Shown: positions 8,475 through 18,822, numbered from the stretch's first letter. The stretch is 64,000 nucleotides of DNA from Paenibacillus sp. JQZ6Y-1 (GCF_040719145.1 NZ_JBFDUZ010000005.1:124001-188000); one strand, 5' to 3'. A program made the numbers and translations. Notes: generated from the sequence alone by a model not told the origin.

Positions 8475-11180
8475 ATGCCTAGACAGGCTTACAACTGGAA
8501 ACCACTACTGCTGTCCTTTATCGTTCTGTTTACTATAGTTTATTATGTCTGGATTAATGTATGGATTGACAATGATCTAATGCGCACGCTGGGCGGGAAC
8601 ATATTGTCCGTCAGTGGCTCGTTAATTGCTACCTATTGGTTGTTTAGCACTTGGAAACACAGCAACAGCCGACATCGCGTATTTTGGTTGTTGCTCTCGC
8701 TGGGTAGCTTCTGCTATCTGATTGCCGAAATATTATGGATTTATTTTGAGAACGTCATACGCGTCAGTGTACCTTTTCCCGGTTACTCCGATGTGTTCTA
8801 CATGCTACAGGTGTTATTTTATATGTCCGCTTTTTTTTATAAGCTGAATTATGAAAAAAAGGGCTTTCCCATGATCCGACTGATGCTGGATATTCTGATC
8901 GTCATGACTGTACTATGTACATTCAGCTGGCACTTCCTGCTTCGCTCCATGTTCGGTGCGGAAGGCTCTGGCGAGCTGTCGGCAAGCACCTTGTTGTCTA
9001 TCGCTTATGCGATTACCGATCTAGCCTTGGTTGCAGGTGCAGCCAGTCTGTATTTTAGCCTTCAACGTACTCTATCGAATCGCGTCATCATTATGATTGT
9101 GCTGGGTCTGCTGGTACAGGTGCTTGGTGATACGACATTCCTGTATATGATCTCGCTGGATGAGTATTATTCCGGCAGCCTCTCCGACCCCCTCTTTATC
9201 ACAGGTATACTATTAGTAGGCTTTGCTGGTGTACTGCATAAGACCGAGGTCAGCGACCCCGCGCGAGCCTCTGAAACAACTGCCCCACGTATTGATTTTG
9301 CCCGTTTATTGCTTCCGTATGTTGGCATTGTTGCTCTATTTTTATTTATGACTACACGTCCAGATCGCATGTATGTGCTAGCCGTTGGTACGGGAATTGC
9401 GATTATATTGGTGCTCATACGTCAGCTCATTATTTTGCTGGAAAATCAACGATTGATGCGCAGTCTGTATGATAAGACACAGGAACTGGCAACAAGTGAG
9501 CATCGCTATAAGTCGATTGTCGAATATCACCCAGATGCCATCGTCTCGCTTAGTCTGGACGGGCGCATTGAGAGCGCCAATCCTGAGGCAGTGCGTTTGT
9601 ACGGATTGAGCGAACAGGAATTGATCGGGCGTCAATCCTGTTCCTTTATTACTGAGGATCAAGTACCAATTTCTTATCACTATCTCGAAAAGGTGAAGAA
9701 AGGTGAGCCGCAAATCTACGAAACGACCATTTGCAGCTATACCAATGAATTCTTCCACGTACGTATGACCACCATTCCCATTTTGGTAAACGACAATATT
9801 GTCGGTATCTATAGCATTGCCAAAGATATTACCGAGAACCGCTTAAATGAGGAAAAGATCAAATTCCTCGCCTATCATGATCCGTTAACTGGCTTGATGA
9901 ACCGCGCTGCCTTTGAAGATTGGTTGAGCGATACCGTCAACAGCGCGCGCTCGGAGAAGGAAATGTTCTCCATCCTATTTATCGATCTAGACCGCTTCAA
10001 AAATATTAACGATACTCTAGGTCATGATGTCGGTGACCAGCTACTGCGTTCGGTGGCGCAGCGCTTGCAGCGCTGTGTGCGCGAGAACGATATTATCGCC
10101 CGTCTCGGCGGTGACGAATTCACTCTGATCCTGCGTCATATGCGTGACGAGAGTGAAGCAGGAACCGTAGCGCAGCGCATTCTTGACGGCATGAACCAGC
10201 CACATTATATTAACGGCTTCGAGATTATGGCGACACCGAGTATCGGGATTGCCGTTTATCCGGGTGGCGACGATTCCGCCGTAACCTTAATGAAAAAAGC
10301 AGATATCGCTATGTATCAGGTGAAACAAACGGGGAAAGGTCATTATCGTTTTTACAATGAAAATGACAAGCTCTATTCCAAAAAGCTAATGCTCGAAAAA
10401 GAACTGGGACAAGCGCTCTACCGCAACGAGCTAATTCTTCACTATCAGCCGCAGATTGATGCAGCACAGGGCAAAGTGATCGGCGTCGAAGCGTTGATCC
10501 GCTGGAAGCATGCCGAGATGGGTCTAGTTATGCCGGGCGACTTTATCCCCGTAGCGGAAGAAACCGGCTTGATCATCCCCATTGGTGAATGGGTGCTGCG
10601 CGAAGCATGTATGCAGTCCAAGCGCTGGCAGGATGAAGGCTATATGATCAAAATTGGAGTCAATCTGTCCGCACAGCAATTTGAGCAGGAAAACTTTGTT
10701 GATACAGTCGCGCATATTTTAAAACAAACGGGTGTGAATCCCGCTTATATTGATCTGGAAATTACCGAATCGATGGCGATGAGTAATATTAGCGGTGTGA
10801 TCACCAAGCTGAAAGCCCTCAAGCTACTCGGCGTTTCCATCTCTATCGATGACTTCGGTACAGGCTATTCCTCGCTCGCTTATCTGGAAAACTTCCCAGT
10901 CGACAAGCTCAAGATCGCTCGTGAATTCACCAGCCGTCTAGGCAGCAGTCAGGCGAACCATCTCATCATCAGCTCCATCGTCAGTCTGGCGCGCAATCTG
11001 AATATGAATGTCATTGCCGAAGGCGTGGAAAATAATCAGCAGGCATCCATGCTACAGCAAATTCACTGCCATGAAATGCAGGGTTATCTATTCAGTAAGC
11101 CGGTGTCTGCGGTGGATGTAGAGCAAATGCTGCGTATCTCAGCATTTGTGACAGATTTCACCGATGAAAAGCCGGGCTGA
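8475..11180 (+). CDS. Membrane-bound PAS-GGDEF-EAL cyclic-di-GMP enzyme
   Basis: The 901-residue protein has a hydrophobic N-terminal sensor of roughly nine helices (about 10-320), a PAS domain (about 340-455), a GGDEF domain (about 470-625) and an EAL domain (about 645-895). GGDEF is intact at 545-549 and an RxxD I-site (REND) lies five residues before it, so diguanylate cyclase activity with product inhibition is possible. The EAL motif at 672-674 and the segments EITESMA, DDFGTGYSS and AEGVE are intact, so phosphodiesterase activity is also possible. Net direction cannot be told. It could influence the cyclic-di-GMP pool read by the PelD-like receptor encoded at 25140. Confidence 0.93.
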   Translation: MPRQAYNWKPLLLSFIVLFTIVYYVWINVWIDNDLMRTLGGNILSVSGSLIATYWLFSTWKHSNSRHRVFWLLLSLGSFCYLIAEILWIYFENVIRVSVPFPGYSDVFYMLQVLFYMSAFFYKLNYEKKGFPMIRLMLDILIVMTVLCTFSWHFLLRSMFGAEGSGELSASTLLSIAYAITDLALVAGAASLYFSLQRTLSNRVIIMIVLGLLVQVLGDTTFLYMISLDEYYSGSLSDPLFITGILLVGFAGVLHKTEVSDPARASETTAPRIDFARLLLPYVGIVALFLFMTTRPDRMYVLAVGTGIAIILVLIRQLIILLENQRLMRSLYDKTQELATSEHRYKSIVEYHPDAIVSLSLDGRIESANPEAVRLYGLSEQELIGRQSCSFITEDQVPISYHYLEKVKKGEPQIYETTICSYTNEFFHVRMTTIPILVNDNIVGIYSIAKDITENRLNEEKIKFLAYHDPLTGLMNRAAFEDWLSDTVNSARSEKEMFSILFIDLDRFKNINDTLGHDVGDQLLRSVAQRLQRCVRENDIIARLGGDEFTLILRHMRDESEAGTVAQRILDGMNQPHYINGFEIMATPSIGIAVYPGGDDSAVTLMKKADIAMYQVKQTGKGHYRFYNENDKLYSKKLMLEKELGQALYRNELILHYQPQIDAAQGKVIGVEALIRWKHAEMGLVMPGDFIPVAEETGLIIPIGEWVLREACMQSKRWQDEGYMIKIGVNLSAQQFEQENFVDTVAHILKQTGVNPAYIDLEITESMAMSNISGVITKLKALKLLGVSISIDDFGTGYSSLAYLENFPVDKLKIAREFTSRLGSSQANHLIISSIVSLARNLNMNVIAEGVENNQQASMLQQIHCHEMQGYLFSKPVSAVDVEQMLRISAFVTDFTDEKPG

Positions 11181-11275
11181 CCAAGGAATAGCCATGACAA
11201 GTCACAGGGCTTGAATACCATCTTGTTGGGGTAATGGGTGTACAACAAACCCTTTACGCTAGCGAGGTGTCATAA

Positions 11276-12355
11276 ATGAAGCATTCTTTGTCCAACATCA
11301 ATACCACTTCTTCCATCCCTATGCCTGCCACTACAACAGAGACTACTGCTACGAATCAGAATGATGCCGCAGACAAGCAAGCGCCGGCGTCATCGCGCTT
11401 TGCCGAACGACATCATGGAGAACACGGAGACGAATGCAGTGTACGCGCTGTGGATGAGCTAGAGCAATTGAGCGGCATTCATCCAACATATCGCCGCGCC
11501 CATGCAAGCGGGCAATGCTACCGTGCAGTCTTCCGTCCCAATGGCGAAGCTGCTGCATGGACCCATGCACCGCATTTGCAACAGGTAGAAACAGAAGCGA
11601 TCGTACGCTTTTCCGGCAGCTCGATGAATCCGGTATTTGCTGATTTGAAGTCGCCTGCCAAAGGCATGGCTGTTCGCTTTGCGCTACCGGATGGGCAATA
11701 TAGCTGTCTGGTGGGAGTGACCGTTCCGGTATTTTTTGCCCGCACGCCGGGTTCGTTTATGGATATGGTCACTTTTGCACGTAAGGTTCAGGATGGCAAA
11801 GCTGGATGGACAGAGGTACTGTCAGAGATGGTCCAGCATTTTGATGAGGCAAAGGATAGTCTGCGCTATCTGCAAAAGCTGCGTCCACCCCGTAGTTATG
11901 CCACCGTGCCGTATTATTGCATTCATGCTTATCTGCTGACGCAACATGATCAGCCAGGTCAACCGGTACGGTTTGAATGGGAGCCACAGGCGGGAACAGA
12001 TCATCTATCGATACATGAAGCACGCCAGCAGGAGGACCGCTATCTGGAACAGGAGTTGAATCAACGGCTGCACCAGCAACCAGCGATCTTTACGTTGTAT
12101 ATCGTATTGGGCGAGCCAGATGATCCCACCGACGATCCGACTGTCGTATGGCCGAAGCAGCGACAACGAGTGGCAATTGGTGAACTAAGCATCACGGAGC
12201 CAACGAATGAACCGGATCATCTCGTGATGGACCCTACGATGATTACAGACGGCATGGAGCTGTCAGATGATCCGATTCTACAATTTCGCAGCAGCGTGTA
12301 TAAAGAATCGTGGCAGCGCCGCAATCAAGAACGTGAAGAAGCGCGCAAAAGCTAA
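11276..12355 (+). CDS. Catalase-family peroxidase (small SrpA-like heme protein)
   Basis: The 359-residue protein has catalase-core segments: HPTYRRAHASGQCYRAVF carries the likely distal His in RAHASG, VRFSGSSMNPVFADLKSPAK and KGMAVRFALPDG lie on the heme-pocket strands, and VGVTVPVFFARTPGSF follows. The C-terminal FRSSVYKESWQRR matches the region that holds the proximal Tyr. It is much shorter than standard catalases and fits the catalase-related peroxidase group, which tends to use organic donors. A Thr/Ala-rich N-terminal extension of about 45 residues precedes the core, and no clear signal peptide is seen. It ends before a strong bidirectional terminator. Confidence 0.85.
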   Translation: MKHSLSNINTTSSIPMPATTTETTATNQNDAADKQAPASSRFAERHHGEHGDECSVRAVDELEQLSGIHPTYRRAHASGQCYRAVFRPNGEAAAWTHAPHLQQVETEAIVRFSGSSMNPVFADLKSPAKGMAVRFALPDGQYSCLVGVTVPVFFARTPGSFMDMVTFARKVQDGKAGWTEVLSEMVQHFDEAKDSLRYLQKLRPPRSYATVPYYCIHAYLLTQHDQPGQPVRFEWEPQAGTDHLSIHEARQQEDRYLEQELNQRLHQQPAIFTLYIVLGEPDDPTDDPTVVWPKQRQRVAIGELSITEPTNEPDHLVMDPTMITDGMELSDDPILQFRSSVYKESWQRRNQEREEARKS

Positions 12356-12789
12356 CTGTTCCAAGGCAATCGTATACAGTAAATAACCTGAGTCCGTATC
12401 CAAATGACTCAGGTTATTTGTATGTCTGAATGTCTTGAATGTCGTGGAGGATGATAGATATGACATTTCATGCTAAATAGCGGATATTTTAGCAAAGAAG
12501 ACGTATAATAAAAAAAGCGCATCCAAATATGCACTAAAAAGCAAACAAGCGTAATCGCAATAGAACCAGTCAGATGTGCCACATCGCCGTACCGTTTACT
12601 AGACTGCGATAACTATTCACAACATAGGAAAAGGCGGGTAGCCTTCGTTACTCGTTCGTTGTTACACCACAAGCAAATAATCGGTATACATCGTGGTCTT
12701 GTAGTCGGTACGATCTTTTTCAGTATTCCTTTATGATAACGGATTCATAGAGCACCATACACCACATCGACGCTAGAGGAGGATTTCAT
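12356..12789. other. Intergenic region with one terminator
   Basis: About 430 bases separate the catalase-like gene from the FAD oxidoreductase. Apart from the terminator at 12381-12421 and the AGAGGAGG RBS just before 12790, I see no gene, repeat or structured element. A TATAAT hexamer near 12506 has no matching -35. Confidence 0.5.
12381..12421. terminator. Bidirectional terminator after the catalase-like gene
   Basis: AAATAACCTGAGTC pairs perfectly with GACTCAGGTTATTT over 14 bp with an 11-base loop, with A/T tails on both sides. Confidence 0.85.
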
Positions 12790-14052
12790 ATGAGCTATCA
12801 AAACTGGGCTGGAAACTACACATACGGTGCAACCGAATGGATTGAGCCTGAGAATATCCAACATCTACAGCAACTGGTCAAGGAACATCGCCGCGTCAAA
12901 ATTCCCGGCAGCGGTCATACCTTTAACTCCATTACCGATACCGACGGCATCTTCGTATCACTGCGCAAATGGAACCGAATGCTGGAATTGAATGAACAGC
13001 AGCAAACGGTGACTGTCGAAGGCGGTATTACATACGGCGAGCTGTGCGCAGCACTCAGTCAAACCGACTATGCCCTGCACAATCTGGCTTCCCTGCCGCA
13101 TATCACCATCGCTGGAGCCATCGCAACATCCACCCACGGGTCCGGCAGCGAAAATGGCAGTCTGGCTGCCGCTGTGGAAGGATTGGAGCTAGTCGACGCT
13201 AACGGCGAACTGCACACCTTCCAGCGTGGCGACGATTCATTCGCTGGTGTGGTGATCAATGTGGGTGCACTCGGTATTGTGACCAAGCTGACATTGAACG
13301 TCGTACCGACCTATACGGTCAAGCAGTTCGTTTACGAACATCTACCGCTCGCACAGCTAAAGCAGCACGCCGACGACATCTTCGCCAGCGCGTATAGTGT
13401 CAGTTTGTTCACGGATTGGCAGCAGCCTTCGTTTCATCAGGTATGGACGAAGTGTCGTGAGGAAGATGGAGCGAGCTATGATGGATTGACTGACTTGTAC
13501 GGAGCGACTCCCGCGACCATTCCCCTGCATCCACTGCAAAATATGCAGGAGCAAACGCAAAATTGTACCCAGCAGCTCGGAGAACCGGGGATGTGGTACG
13601 AGCGATTGGCGCATTTCCGTTTGGAGTTTACGCCAAGTGCAGGCAAAGAGCTGCAAAGCGAATATGTACTGCCGCGGGAGCATATCTATCAAGCAGCGCT
13701 GGCGATTCATGAGCTGCGCGAGCATCTAGAGCCGATTTTGTTTGTCGGTGAACTGCGTACCATCGCTGCGGATGATCTGTGGCTGAGTCTATTTTACAAC
13801 CAGCCGTCTGTAGCATTTCATTTTACATGGAAGGATGATTGGGAAGCCGTGGAGCGTGTACTGCCGCTGATCGAGCAGGCGCTGGCACCATTCAACGCCC
13901 GACCACACTGGGGCAAGCTGCATACGATTCCGGCGGAGCAGCTACGTCAGCAGTTTAGCAAACTGCCGGAGTTCCAGCAATTAGTAGCGAAATACGATCC
14001 GCAAGGGAAATTTAGCAATGATTATTTGGAGACGTATATTCGAGCGAAATAA
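12790..14052 (+). CDS. FAD-binding oxidoreductase, alditol/xylitol oxidase-like
   Basis: The 420-residue flavoprotein has a PCMH-type FAD-binding domain at the N-terminus. RVKIPGSGHTFNSITDTDG is the flavin loop; its GSGH His is the usual covalent flavinylation site in AldO-type enzymes. SLPHITIAGAIATSTHGSG is the second FAD motif. The C-terminal half contains a substrate cap ending in a PHWGKLH motif and KYDPQGKFSNDYLE, both typical of alditol oxidases and L-gulonolactone-oxidase-like proteins. The probable reaction is O2-dependent oxidation of a sugar alcohol with release of H2O2. The small catalase gene directly upstream would be a sensible partner, though a terminator separates them. Confidence 0.88.
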   Translation: MSYQNWAGNYTYGATEWIEPENIQHLQQLVKEHRRVKIPGSGHTFNSITDTDGIFVSLRKWNRMLELNEQQQTVTVEGGITYGELCAALSQTDYALHNLASLPHITIAGAIATSTHGSGSENGSLAAAVEGLELVDANGELHTFQRGDDSFAGVVINVGALGIVTKLTLNVVPTYTVKQFVYEHLPLAQLKQHADDIFASAYSVSLFTDWQQPSFHQVWTKCREEDGASYDGLTDLYGATPATIPLHPLQNMQEQTQNCTQQLGEPGMWYERLAHFRLEFTPSAGKELQSEYVLPREHIYQAALAIHELREHLEPILFVGELRTIAADDLWLSLFYNQPSVAFHFTWKDDWEAVERVLPLIEQALAPFNARPHWGKLHTIPAEQLRQQFSKLPEFQQLVAKYDPQGKFSNDYLETYIRAK

Positions 14053-14292
14053 CATGGTTTGCCTACGATAACGTAGATATATACCGAGACAGCAGCCATG
14101 CCCAAGGAACGAGTGCCGTATTTCCAACGTGTACTCGTTCTTTTTCATCCATAGAAACATCTACATACATGGAATAGACGCCATGCAATACACGAAATGC
14201 CTTTTCCATAAAGGTTCTAACTTATTCTTATACATCCATTTCATACAACTCATTTAACAGAGCATATTCCGCTCATAGAGAGGAGCTTTACC

Positions 14293-14925
14293 ATGAAATC
14301 ATCGGCAAAAATTATTGTAGCCACGACCGTTTTGACCTTTGTATGCAGTACAGCAATCTATGCTGCGACCACTGTTCCGCATATTTCCGTTCATAGCAAT
14401 GCTATTCAAACAAGTACACCCCCACAAATCATCAACGGTTCGGTCTATGTTCCGCTGCGCACCATTGCAGATAGTCTAGGTGTAGCTGTGCAATGGGATA
14501 ACAAACGTAAACATGTATATGTGAACTCTGATCCTACATTCACATCCGAATCCAGTTCTGTGGAATATGCCTCGGAACAGCATTTGGCTTTGAAATGGAT
14601 CATGGCTTATGATGAACGACGACAGCAAGATATCCTTCCTCTGATTGCCCCGCATTTTAAAACAGATATTTATAACGAGAGCTTTCCGGCAGGCAGCTAT
14701 AATGCCAATAGTATAGTGGATATGCAAGCGTTGAAGCGCTCCAAGGATACGCTGACCATGCGAATCGTACAGCGAGTCACTGCCGAAGATGACTATAGTA
14801 TCAAGGTCGAGCAATGGAATTTCACTTTTGAAAATGGCAAAATCAAGTCTGTTCTGATCATTCCTGAATCGACTCAGTTGTTGGATCGATACACCGTTGT
14901 GCCCGGAGCCACCTTTGGCAAATAA
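14293..14925 (+). CDS. Secreted protein with copper-amine-oxidase-N-type stalk domain
   Basis: The 210-residue protein has a Sec signal peptide (MKSSAKIIVATTVLTFVCSTAIYA). One stalk domain follows, of the type common in Paenibacillus surface proteins (INGSVYVPLRTIADSLGVAV then WDNKRKHVYVN). The rest, about 90-210, is an alpha/beta region with an NTF2-like look (LKWIMAYDERRQQDILPLI, then VEQWNFTFENGKIKSVLII) but no recognised catalytic residues. The stalk domain probably mediates cell-wall or protein contacts. The function is unknown. Confidence 0.8.
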   Translation: MKSSAKIIVATTVLTFVCSTAIYAATTVPHISVHSNAIQTSTPPQIINGSVYVPLRTIADSLGVAVQWDNKRKHVYVNSDPTFTSESSSVEYASEQHLALKWIMAYDERRQQDILPLIAPHFKTDIYNESFPAGSYNANSIVDMQALKRSKDTLTMRIVQRVTAEDDYSIKVEQWNFTFENGKIKSVLIIPESTQLLDRYTVVPGATFGK

Positions 14926-14926
14926 T

Positions 14927-14970
14927 AAAAAGCTCATCAACCCCTGACCATGCGGGTTGATGAGCTTTTG
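14927..14970. terminator. Bidirectional terminator between convergent genes
   Basis: AAAAGCTCATCAACCC pairs with GGGTTGATGAGCTTTT over 16 bp. The T-run exists on both strands, so it serves the stalk-domain gene and the methyltransferase. Confidence 0.9.
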
Positions 14971-14973
14971 TTG

Positions 14974-15759
14974 TTACTTCTCCGCTACAATCGTAAATGT
15001 CTTCGGAATGCCTTTATCAAATACATCCGATGACTGATTCGGCAGTTCTTCCAGCACCTTAATAATCAGCCCTGCGGAAGCCACCGCCGTGACAATTTCG
15101 CCGAGTGTCCAGTTGCGCAAGTAAACCTTTTCTCGCTCTGGCTCAGCAGCGCCAGACTCGGCGTATTTGGAGTAGGATACTTCCTTCTCCACCAGCGACT
15201 GGTCAAAGTAATCGCCGTCTACTTTATGCTTGCGAATCTTGGCAGTGGTGCCGCGCGAAGAGATCAGCTTGGTGGAGATTGGGTGGAAATCTTGCAGTAC
15301 CAATCTACCGCCCGGTTGCAACAGTCTAGCCACCACCTCAAATAATGGCTGCAAATCGGTAAAATAGTGCAAAATGCCAAATTCCATAAAGGCGATCTGG
15401 TACTTTCCATTCAATGTAGATGGCAATTCCAGCACGTCCGAGACGATATAATGCAGCGGTACGCCTGCCGCCGCAGCCAATTCGACCGCATACTGTTCAT
15501 TTTCCGGTGAGAAGTCCGCTACGGTCATCTCAGCGCCTAGCAGGGCAAGTGCTACAGCCTTGTTGCCGTTAGAACCCATCAAATTGATAATACGCTGTCC
15601 GGTAATATCGTCGCCCATATGACGCAGTGCGCCGCTAACACGCTTGGCGGGATCGGCTACAATTTTGGCGGCAGCCTCTTGCGGCGTACCGAACCGATTG
15701 AGCCATGATTGATAGGTGCTGCCATTCCAGGCAGATTTATTTTGATCCGATGATTGCAT
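14974..15759 (-). CDS. Class I SAM-dependent methyltransferase
   Basis: The 261-residue cytoplasmic protein has a Rossmann SAM-binding pattern. IINLMGSNGNKAVALALLGA is motif I, VTVADFSPENEQYA-type sequence gives the ribose-binding acidic end of strand 2, and AFMEFGILHYFTDLQPLFEV with LLQPGGRLVLQDFHP forms the post-motif region seen in ubiE/small-molecule methyltransferases. The substrate cannot be predicted. The start at 15759 follows GGAGG at suitable spacing. It is monocistronic and divergent from the GH43 gene. Confidence 0.88.
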   Translation of the reverse strand: MQSSDQNKSAWNGSTYQSWLNRFGTPQEAAAKIVADPAKRVSGALRHMGDDITGQRIINLMGSNGNKAVALALLGAEMTVADFSPENEQYAVELAAAAGVPLHYIVSDVLELPSTLNGKYQIAFMEFGILHYFTDLQPLFEVVARLLQPGGRLVLQDFHPISTKLISSRGTTAKIRKHKVDGDYFDQSLVEKEVSYSKYAESGAAEPEREKVYLRNWTLGEIVTAVASAGLIIKVLEELPNQSSDVFDKGIPKTFTIVAEK

Positions 15760-16151
15760 AGTAGGTTAGCCTCCATTGTGCTGTGAAATGATGCGGTGTG
15801 ATTCCTCGTTTGTATTGATGCGTTTCGTCCCTTCATTGTATCATAATCCGGTTTGCACATTGCGCTCCTGTGCAAATTGTGTTACCTTCAAGAAAAGTTA
15901 GTTTATCCATTATACAAAGTTTTGTGGTATGACCCGTTGCGGCATGCTCATTATGCCCTATGGAGAGGTTAACAGTGCTGCCAAGCGCAGAACCATCCGG
16001 CTGGGACAAACATTCCACTCTGTTGCAAGCATGAATTTGTAAGCGCTTCATGTCAGTGAGTTATATGATCTTGCTATTGCCGTTCCATCGTCTTCGTGTC
16101 GTCTTATTTTGGTTATCGCATTCCAAATTGATACCTTCGGAGGTAAAAAAG
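15760..16151. other. Divergent intergenic region upstream of the GH43 gene
   Basis: About 390 bases hold promoters for the methyltransferase (minus) and the xylosidase (plus). The only site I can support is the cre-like sequence at 16038. No gene or RNA was recognised. Confidence 0.5.
16038..16051 (+). promoter_or_regulatory. cre-like half-conserved CcpA site upstream of GH43
   Basis: TGTAAGCGCTTCAT matches the left half and centre of the cre consensus (TGWNANCGNTNWCA) but not its last three positions. It lies 100 bases before the xylosidase start. A carbon-catabolite role is plausible but weaker than for the site at 51024. Confidence 0.35.
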
Positions 16152-17780
16152 ATGTCCATCCAAAATCCTGTATTACGCGGTTTCAATCCCGATCCTAGCA
16201 TTTGTCGTGCTGGTGAAGATTATTACATCGCTACATCTACATTTGAATGGTTCCCTGGTGTACAGCTGCATCATTCCCGTGATCTGGTGAACTGGCATCT
16301 CGTGCATCGTCCGCTGAATCGTCTCTCCCAATTGGATATGAAAGGCAACCCCAACTCTGGCGGTATCTGGGCGCCCGATCTTAGCTACCATGACGGCAAA
16401 TTCTGGCTCGTATATACCGATGTAAAAGTCGTAAGCGGCATCTGGAAAGACTGCCTCAACTATCTCGTCACCTGCGATACGATTGACGGCGAATGGTCGG
16501 AGCCGATTTTGCTGAACGGTGTAGGCTTTGATGCGTCCCTATTCCATGATGAGGATGGACGCAAATATCTGCTCAATATGTACTGGGATCAGCGTATGTA
16601 TCATCATCCGTTTTATGGCATCTCGTTACAAGAGTATGATCATGAAAAGCAGCAGCTGATCGGCGAACCGCAGATCATTTACAAGGGAACCGATCTGCGT
16701 TATACCGAAGGCCCGCATCTGTATCGAGTAGACGATTATTACTATCTGTTCGTGGCAGAGGGCGGTACCACCTACCAACATGCCGAGACGGTCGCGCGCT
16801 CGCGTGAGCTGTTCGGTGCATACGAGACACAACCGGATTATCCGATGCTGAGTGCATGGCAGGACCCTCGTCATCCTCTACAAAAATGTGGTCATGCTTC
16901 CTTGCTACATACTCATACGAATGAATGGTATCTGGCGCATCTGACCGGACGACCACTGCCCAATGATACACTGCCGATTCTCGACAATCGCGGCTACTGT
17001 CCACTGGGACGCGAAACGGCATTGCAGCAGATCGAATGGGTGGACGGCTGGCCGATGGTTGTGGGTGGCAAGCAGGGCAAGGTGGAAGTACCCGCTCCGC
17101 GCATGGAACCAGTCGTTTGGGAAACGGATTATTTGGAACACGATGACTTTGACAGCACTGAGCTGAATATTCATTTCCAAACGCTGCGTATTCCACTGAC
17201 AAAAGACATCGCTTGTCTGGAAAGTCGCCCCGGCTATTTACGCTTGTATGGACGTGAATCACTTAGCTCGCTGTTCACGCAAGCGTATGTCGCGCGCCGC
17301 TGGCAAGCCTTTTCCTTCGATGCTGCCACAGCGGTCGATTTCAGACCAAATACGTTCCAGCAAGGAGCGGGACTTACTTGCTACTACAACACGGAAAACT
17401 GGTCGACCCTGCAAGTGACTTGGCATGAAACGTATGGACGTGTACTGGATATGCTCATCTGCGATAACGGACAATTCAGCCAGCCGTTCGGACGGAAGCC
17501 GATTGCGGTACCAGAAGAAGTCGAGCTGGTGCATATCAAGGTAGAGGTGCGCGTCCAGCAGTATCACTACAGCTATTCCTTTGACGGACAGAACTGGCAT
17601 ACAGTACCGGTAGAGCTGGAATGTTATAAGCTATCTGACGATTATGTGCAGGGCGGTGGATTTTTCACAGGAGCCTTTGTTGGGATGAACTGCATTGATA
17701 TGGGCGGCAGACGTCGACATGCGGATTTTGATTATTTTATGTACAAAGAGCTAGAAGATGAAGTCGTAGACGGTGTTTAA
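16152..17780 (+). CDS. Glycoside hydrolase family 43 beta-xylosidase
   Basis: The 542-residue cytoplasmic enzyme matches GH43 beta-xylosidases in length and motif order. [20 protein letters not shown] holds the general-base Asp in the NPDPS motif, [11 protein letters not shown] the pKa-modulating Asp, and [10 protein letters not shown] the general-acid Glu. The five-bladed propeller is followed by a beta-sandwich domain (about 330-540). With no signal peptide it would cleave imported xylo-oligosaccharides. I use ATG 16152 because it follows CGGAGG and gives the canonical N-terminus; an upstream in-frame ATG at 16050 lacks an RBS. Confidence 0.92.
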   Translation: MSIQNPVLRGFNPDPSICRAGEDYYIATSTFEWFPGVQLHHSRDLVNWHLVHRPLNRLSQLDMKGNPNSGGIWAPDLSYHDGKFWLVYTDVKVVSGIWKDCLNYLVTCDTIDGEWSEPILLNGVGFDASLFHDEDGRKYLLNMYWDQRMYHHPFYGISLQEYDHEKQQLIGEPQIIYKGTDLRYTEGPHLYRVDDYYYLFVAEGGTTYQHAETVARSRELFGAYETQPDYPMLSAWQDPRHPLQKCGHASLLHTHTNEWYLAHLTGRPLPNDTLPILDNRGYCPLGRETALQQIEWVDGWPMVVGGKQGKVEVPAPRMEPVVWETDYLEHDDFDSTELNIHFQTLRIPLTKDIACLESRPGYLRLYGRESLSSLFTQAYVARRWQAFSFDAATAVDFRPNTFQQGAGLTCYYNTENWSTLQVTWHETYGRVLDMLICDNGQFSQPFGRKPIAVPEEVELVHIKVEVRVQQYHYSYSFDGQNWHTVPVELECYKLSDDYVQGGGFFTGAFVGMNCIDMGGRRRHADFDYFMYKELEDEVVDGV

Positions 17781-17943
17781 GGTATAATGGGAAGAACAAG
17801 CTTCGTTCCGACTCTATCTGCTCCTGCACTCGTGTAGAACGATAGAGCGTCCGAATCGGCTGCTGCTAGGGGTGAGATGTACTTGCCCTCCTCTTCATTC
17901 ACAACGGATGCAGCAGACGCGGAGCGGAAAGGACAGGATTCCC

Positions 17944-18822
17944 ATGCCACATCACGACAAAGCTAATCATGAGCAGCACTCGGATTCACTTCACGCTGCC
18001 GACTCTCATCCAGCGGCGACCGGGCTGTCGCCAGAACGTCCCTGCTTTTGCGGCAGTGGAAGACCATTGAAGAACTGTCACCCCCGCGCGGCTGCCAATA
18101 GTCGCGCGATGTATATGACTGCCCTGTATGAGCAGGTCGATGCTGTTATCGAGGATTATCATGAGCATAGCAGCAAGCATCCGCCCTGTGCAGCAGGCTG
18201 TAGCAGCTGCTGTTCGGACTATTTTCCGGTATCGCAGGTCGAGTTCGAGCTACTGCTAACCTATATGGAACACAGCTGGAGCAAACAGGATATTGAAGCC
18301 GCCTTTCAGCAGGCAGAGCGTAATCTGGAACGATTCCGTCAGGATAATGAACCGATGTATGACGCGCTGGTCAACCGGACTAATCGCAAGCAGGAGCTGG
18401 ATTCGATTCGTCAGCATGCTGGACGTAACAGCTTCGCTTGCCCACTACTTGATCCCGAAAAAGGCATCTGCCGCGTGTATCCGGTACGTCCATTCATTTG
18501 CCGGACGCATGGCAGCTCGCATACCTTTTACGGTACATGGCGAGAACGCTTAGGCTCGGAACGGGTATGTGATCATATCCCCAGCAGCCGTTCTCATCGC
18601 AAGGTAACGCCAAATATCGTAGATTATTGGCCGCCGTATGAGCAGTTAGCGGATGTGTACGTTGGCCCTCATCGTCAGCCGCTACGCCAGTATCCGATCT
18701 TTTACTGGCTAGTGCTCTACAATCGGCACGGCGCAGGTCCAACAGCGCGTATCGGCAATCGCGACAATTTTGATTTGTCATTGGAGCAGCATAATGCAAA
18801 TATGGCGGCTCATGGCAAATAA
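17944..18822 (+). CDS. SEC-C plus YkgJ-type cysteine-cluster protein
   Basis: The 292-residue soluble protein joins two metal-binding units. An SEC-C-like zinc motif (PCFCGSGRPLKNCH, about residues 32-45) is followed by a YkgJ/CxxCxxxxCC-type cluster starting CAAGCSSCC (about 80) and finishing with CPLLDPEKGICRVYPVRPFI (about 165-185). YkgJ proteins are predicted Zn/Fe-chelating proteins of unknown role. The His-rich N-terminus (MPHHDKANHEQHSDSLH) could also bind metal. ATG 17944 was chosen for its AAAGGACAGG RBS; upstream in-frame extension is possible. Function unknown. Confidence 0.75.
   Translation: MPHHDKANHEQHSDSLHAADSHPAATGLSPERPCFCGSGRPLKNCHPRAAANSRAMYMTALYEQVDAVIEDYHEHSSKHPPCAAGCSSCCSDYFPVSQVEFELLLTYMEHSWSKQDIEAAFQQAERNLERFRQDNEPMYDALVNRTNRKQELDSIRQHAGRNSFACPLLDPEKGICRVYPVRPFICRTHGSSHTFYGTWRERLGSERVCDHIPSSRSHRKVTPNIVDYWPPYEQLADVYVGPHRQPLRQYPIFYWLVLYNRHGAGPTARIGNRDNFDLSLEQHNANMAAHGK

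Noticed and set aside
16675-17262. 195-residue minus-strand ORF inside the GH43 gene
   Set aside because: It is wholly antisense to a well-supported enzyme gene, has no family motif and no RBS.
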